Part shown: one piece after another, positions 60,425-64,000 of the stretch
Numbering within the stretch: position 1 is the stretch's first letter
Layout of the letters: each line of letters opens with the position of its first letter
DNA from: Streptomyces caelestis
Lineage (GTDB): Bacteria; Actinomycetota; Actinomycetes; Streptomycetales; Streptomycetaceae
Direction: 5' to 3'
Assembly: GCF_014205255.1 (NCBI RefSeq)
Contig: NZ_JACHNE010000001.1
Location: 1,054,001-1,118,000 of the forward strand
Length of the DNA stretch: 64,000 nt
Notes under the pieces: model-generated
Told to the model about the DNA's origin: nothing
The model's database searches: none
Seen by the model: the letters and a program-made list of their open reading frames with translations, nothing else
Position numbers and translations under genes: made by a program

Positions 60425-62878
60425 ATGAGCGATTACCGTAGCGGGACCCCTTCGCGAAAGGGACCTGCGGGCGGACAGCCCAGGATGACCCGAGCGGAGA
60501 TGCGCAGGGCCGCCCAGACGGCGAACCGGCGCTCGTCGCGCACGACGACGGAGAGACACGGCCCGGGCGTGCGTCCGGCCGCTTCCTCCCGGCGCGGGAC
60601 GTCCGGGGAGCGACGGCTGATCGACTATCCACGGGCCGACAGGCGCGGTCTGGGGCGCTGGCTGCCGTCCTGGAAGCAGGTGTTGACCGTCCTCATGCTG
60701 CTCGTCGGCGGCACGTTCGGCGCGGTGGGCTTCGCCTATGCGACGGTGTCCGTTCCGAGCGTCAATCCGAGCACCCAGCTGCAGAACAACGTGTTCTACT
60801 GGTCGGACGGCTCGCAGATGGCCAGCGTGGGCCAGGTGAACCGGCAGAACGTGAGCCTGTCGCAGGTTCCGTCCGATGTGCAGTGGGACTTCCTCGCGGC
60901 GGAGAACGCGTCCTTCTACACCGATCCGGGCGTCGACCCCCAGGGCATCCTCCGGGCGCTGTACCACATGGCGGAGGGCGGCCAGGTGCAGTCCGGGTCG
61001 ACCATCACGCAGCAGTTCGTGAAGAACACCTACCTCAGCCAGGACCAGACCCTGTCGCGCAAGTTCAAGGAGATCATGATCTCTTTGAAGATCGGAGCGA
61101 AGCTCAGCAAGCAGCAGATTCTTCAAGGCTATCTGAACAGCAACTACTACGGCCGCGGGGCCTACGGCATCGAGGCCGCCGCCCAGGCGTACTACCACCT
61201 TCCCGTGGAGAGGCTGAACGTCAGCCAGGGAGCGTTCCTGGCGGCCACGGTGAACGAGCCGAGCGTGATGATGAACGCCGACGACCCGCAGGCCCGCCCC
61301 CAGGCCACCGCCCGCTGGAAGTACGTGCTGAACCGGATGGCCGCCATCGGGAAGTTGAGCCCCACACAGGAACAGCGGTATCTGCGGGCGGGCTTCCCGG
61401 TGCCGAAACCGATGTCCCGCTCCGGCTCGATGAGCGGGCAGGTCGGCTACCTGGTACAGATCGCCGAGCAGTACGTCGAGCAGCACTCGTCCATCAGCGA
61501 CCAGCAGCTGAACCAGGGCGGCTACCAGATCCACACCACGTTCGACAGGCACCAGGTCTCCGAACTGAGCGCCTCGGTGGCCAGGATGCGGGGGCAGCAC
61601 CTGGACCCGCGGCACCGACCGGCGGACCGGAACGTGCAGGTCGGTGCCGCCTCCGTCGACCCGGCCACCGGAGCGATCGTGGCCCTGTACGGCGGCGACG
61701 GCTGGAACAAGGGCCACTACTCGGACAACGCCAACAGTTCCGGCGTGCCGGTCGGTTCCACCTTCAAGCCCTTCGATCTCGCCGCCGCCCTGGACCACGG
61801 CGCGGTCCTCTCCCCCGGGCAGCCGCCGTCGCCGATCACGCCGGAGAGCAGGTTCGACGGCGACAACGGCATCGAGATCAAGAACCAGCAGGGCCAGTAC
61901 CTCCCGGACGGCAGCGACCCCACCGGGCTGCTCCATCAGCAGAACGACGTCTCCACCAAGTGGGGTTACATCACCCTGCGCAAGGCAATGGAGCAGTCGG
62001 TCAACACCCCGTACGTCCAACTGGGCGAGTACGTCGGGTACGACACCGTGGAGAACGAGGCGCTGGCGGCCGGCCTGCTGCGCAGCAGCCTCCAGTACGA
62101 CACCGCCGGCTTCTACATCGGCACCTCCACCCCGTCGGCCATCCGCATGGCCGACGCCTACGGCACCTTCGCCGCGGACGGGGTCCACCACGAGCCCTAC
62201 TCGGTCACCGAGGTCCTCGACGGCGGGCGGCAACTTCCGGGTTTCACCCCGCCCGCCGGCACCCGGGCCATGCCCGCCTCGACCGCCGACACCGTCACCG
62301 ACGTGCTGCGGGACGTGGTCGAGCACGGCACCGGCACCAACGCCTCGGCCCTCGGACGGCCCGCCGCAGGCAAGACCGGCACCACGGACGACTACAAGTC
62401 CGCCTGGTTCATCGGCTACACCCCGCAGCTGTCCACGGCGGTCACCATGTTCAAGGAGGGCTCCGGCAACTCGGGCCTGCGGTCCATGTCCGGAGTCGGC
62501 GGCTACAGCAAGGTCTTCGGCGCGGACATGCCCACCCAGGTGTGGCTCGGCTACATGTCCGCCGCCCTCCAGGGCCGGCCCGTGACGTCCTTCCCTCCGG
62601 CACCGCCACTCGGACAGGGAGCCAACGAGAACGGTGCTCCGTCCGCCACTCCCTCGGCATCCCCAGCCGAGTCGCCCTCGAGCACCCCCTCACCCACCAC
62701 ACCGGCACCGTCCCCGTCCCCGTCCGTCACGCCGTGCAGCGACATCCCTGGCGGGTGCACCTCCCCCACCGCACCCACACCCTCCCCCTCGCCGACCGGT
62801 CCCGGCCTGACTGGAGGTCTCCTCGGCCCGGGAGGCGGCAAGCAAGGGAACGGTGGCGGGCCATCACCACACCGATGA
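60425..62878 (+). CDS. Class A penicillin-binding protein (GT51 plus transpeptidase)
   Basis: The 817-residue bifunctional cell-wall enzyme has a ~75-residue basic cytosolic tail, a single membrane helix (VLTVLMLLVGGTFGAVGFAYA, ~90-110), and a GT51 glycosyltransferase with Glu160 in AAENASFYTD and STITQQFVKN. The transpeptidase domain has Ser445 in GSTFK, QSVNTPY (SxN) and Lys650 in GKTGTT. A Pro/Ser-rich tail follows (PSATPSASPAESPSSTPSPT). It polymerises and cross-links peptidoglycan outside the membrane. The start at ATG 60425 (MSDYRSG) is preferred; ATG 60398 is in frame, and neither ribosome site is strong. Confidence 0.92.
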   Translation: MSDYRSGTPSRKGPAGGQPRMTRAEMRRAAQTANRRSSRTTTERHGPGVRPAASSRRGTSGERRLIDYPRADRRGLGRWLPSWKQVLTVLMLLVGGTFGAVGFAYATVSVPSVNPSTQLQNNVFYWSDGSQMASVGQVNRQNVSLSQVPSDVQWDFLAAENASFYTDPGVDPQGILRALYHMAEGGQVQSGSTITQQFVKNTYLSQDQTLSRKFKEIMISLKIGAKLSKQQILQGYLNSNYYGRGAYGIEAAAQAYYHLPVERLNVSQGAFLAATVNEPSVMMNADDPQARPQATARWKYVLNRMAAIGKLSPTQEQRYLRAGFPVPKPMSRSGSMSGQVGYLVQIAEQYVEQHSSISDQQLNQGGYQIHTTFDRHQVSELSASVARMRGQHLDPRHRPADRNVQVGAASVDPATGAIVALYGGDGWNKGHYSDNANSSGVPVGSTFKPFDLAAALDHGAVLSPGQPPSPITPESRFDGDNGIEIKNQQGQYLPDGSDPTGLLHQQNDVSTKWGYITLRKAMEQSVNTPYVQLGEYVGYDTVENEALAAGLLRSSLQYDTAGFYIGTSTPSAIRMADAYGTFAADGVHHEPYSVTEVLDGGRQLPGFTPPAGTRAMPASTADTVTDVLRDVVEHGTGTNASALGRPAAGKTGTTDDYKSAWFIGYTPQLSTAVTMFKEGSGNSGLRSMSGVGGYSKVFGADMPTQVWLGYMSAALQGRPVTSFPPAPPLGQGANENGAPSATPSASPAESPSSTPSPTTPAPSPSPSVTPCSDIPGGCTSPTAPTPSPSPTGPGLTGGLLGPGGGKQGNGGGPSPHR

Positions 62879-63059
62879 CCTGGGGCTCCGGCGCCGGCCC
62901 CTCCAGAACGTCTCAGGATGAGGTGCGCAGGCGGCGGATCCCGAGGCCCTGGCCGCCGACGTGGGCTGCCGGGCGTTCCAGCCGCTGTCCGGCCCACGGC
63001 TCGCGCGGCTCGCCGACCGCACCCGGGCGCCCGGCACCGCCGGCACCCCGACCAGCGCG

Positions 63060-63409
63060 GTCTGACCTCCTCGGGCGTCTCGCGGGCGATGTCCGTGGCC
63101 GCCGCCGCGCCACTGGCCGCGGCCGGCCCGGCCGCAGGGCTGGGCCGGCGGGTCATCCCCTCCGAGCCGGCCGCCTCGCTGCGGCTGCCGGCCTTCCGGG
63201 CCGAGCGGATGACCATGCTGACCGGGCTGCTGGGGCTGGCGGTGAGGGTGGCCTGCCTGAGCTGGGTGCACATCGTGGTGGTACGGCCGCTGCGCGAACT
63301 GGCGCGACTCGCCGAACGGTTGGCGGGCGGCGACCGCCGCACCGTGCTGTACCCGGTGAACCACGACGAGACCGGCTCCGTCACCCGCAGTCTGGAGCTG
63401 ATCAGGCAG
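63060..63409 (+). pseudogene. Sensor histidine kinase fragment (membrane helix plus HAMP)
   Basis: In this frame one sees a hydrophobic helix (LTGLLGLAVRVACLSWVHIVVV) and a HAMP domain (RPLRELARLAERLAGGDRRTVLYPVNHDETGSVTRSLELIR). Then the sequence changes at once to a different gene family. No kinase domain follows and no start is credible, so it is a fragment joined to its neighbour by deletion. Confidence 0.7.
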
Positions 63410-63697
63410 GCGCCGCCTACGGCCCCGGGAAACCGCTCATCCCCGACAAGGGCCGGCAGCCCACCGACCTCGTCGTGCTGCAACCCGGCGATCTCGTCTT
63501 CTTCGCCATCATCAAGAACGACCCGAACCTCACCGACCACTGCGGGATGTACCTGGGCCTCGACAACGCGGGCCGCCCCCGCTTCTACTCGAGCCGCTCC
63601 GCCGCCAACGGCCCCACCATGGGTGACCTCGCCGGCCACGCCCTGCTCGACGGCACCGACTTCCACCCGCGGCTTCCGCGCCGTCCGCCGCCTGTAG
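63409..63697 (+). pseudogene. NlpC/P60 peptidase C-terminal fragment
   Basis: From 63409 the frame gives GAAYGPGKPLIPDKG, LQPGDLVFFAIIKNDPN, TDHCGMYLGLDNAGR (His of the catalytic dyad) and ALLDGTDFHPR, a C-terminal NlpC/P60-like segment. The nucleophile Cys part is missing. Near the end one extra base shifts the natural finish FRAVRRL-stop into another frame (stop 63695-63697). It is a decayed gene end. Confidence 0.72.
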
Positions 63698-63833
63698 CGG
63701 TACCTACCGCCCCGAGCCCGACCAGCACCGCACGAAGGCCGACCCCGTCTCATGGCCACCGCTCCCCGGGCCCGGGGAAACCGGCGCGCACCGCCGCAGG
63801 GCCTCGCGCACCGTCCGGTGCAGCACGTCGGTC

Positions 63834-64000
63834 CTAGAAACGGATGCGGCGCAGCAGCAGTCGTCTGGCCGGGCGTTCCAGGCCCTCGTACAAGGCCCAG
63901 GACAACCCCAGCGCCACGGAGAACGCGACGACGGTGGCGGTCAGCGCGGACAGCACACCGAAGTGCGGAGAGTTGCCGAGGAGGTTGGTACCGATCCGCA
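63834..64000 (-). CDS. Acyltransferase 3-family protein (C-terminal end only)
   Basis: The frame is open to the window edge and ends at a TAG (63836-63834). The last ~55 residues, GVLSALTATVVAFSVALGLSWALYEGLERPARRLLLRRIRF, are a final membrane helix plus the E-RPARR-type ending of membrane O-acyltransferases that modify cell-surface sugars. The catalytic part lies outside the window. Confidence 0.75.
   Translation of the reverse strand, partial: RIGTNLLGNSPHFGVLSALTATVVAFSVALGLSWALYEGLERPARRLLLRRIRF

Overview
The window is chromosomal DNA from a high-GC actinobacterium, almost certainly a Streptomyces. The grounds are the very high third-position GC, the gene families (DUF5997 with a LysR-like effector domain, wHTH-HSP90 proteins, MsiK-dependent sugar transporters without their own ATPase) and the compact, short-spaced operons. 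No rRNA, tRNA or CRISPR array is visible.

Left part (1-18.9 kb), mostly metabolism: the end of a sirohydrochlorin-chelatase-like gene; a decayed 7-bladed-propeller lactonase; a FUSC-type transporter divergent from an Lrp/AsnC regulator; a HAD hydrolase; a 1311-residue HSP90-like ATPase with a short N-terminal signature typical of actinobacterial conflict proteins; a secreted GH127 beta-L-arabinofuranosidase with an inserted LamG domain; a DUF4142 protein; a LysR-like effector-domain protein divergent from DUF5997; and a five-gene operon for uptake and breakdown of a glucarate-type sugar acid (binding protein, two permeases, keto-deoxyglucarate dehydratase, glucarate dehydratase).

Centre (18.9-48.4 kb): one long minus-strand cluster encodes a phage-tail-like contractile injection system of the kind known from Streptomyces. 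In transcription order: sheath, inner tube, T4-baseplate-like protein, a disordered protein, DUF4255 cap, AAA+ ATPase, a small protein, a 2094-residue DUF4157 effector with a compositionally different C-terminus, an immunity-like small protein, CIS tube/LysM adaptor, gpD-like hub, gpV spike, PAAR-like tip, gp25, two gpJ-like baseplate wedges (one with a C-terminal LysM), a gpI-like/beta-helix protein, DUF6519 and an endolysin-like amidase. Many of these genes overlap by 1-8 nt, so they are probably translated together. One sheath and one tube gene are seen, and no separate tape-measure or fibre gene.

Right part (48.4-64 kb): two small hypothetical genes, a GAF-domain regulator and an aldehyde dehydrogenase. 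The 3' end of the dehydrogenase gene is an integration site. A second, synonymously different copy of its last 55 bp lies 5.9 kb downstream, and the DNA between them looks like a decayed defence island: a DUF262-AlbA_2 protein, an IS5-family remnant, a NucS-like nuclease and an HsdM tail. A truncated tyrosine recombinase lies just outside the second copy. Then come a class A penicillin-binding protein, fused HAMP and NlpC/P60 gene fragments, and the end of an acyltransferase gene.
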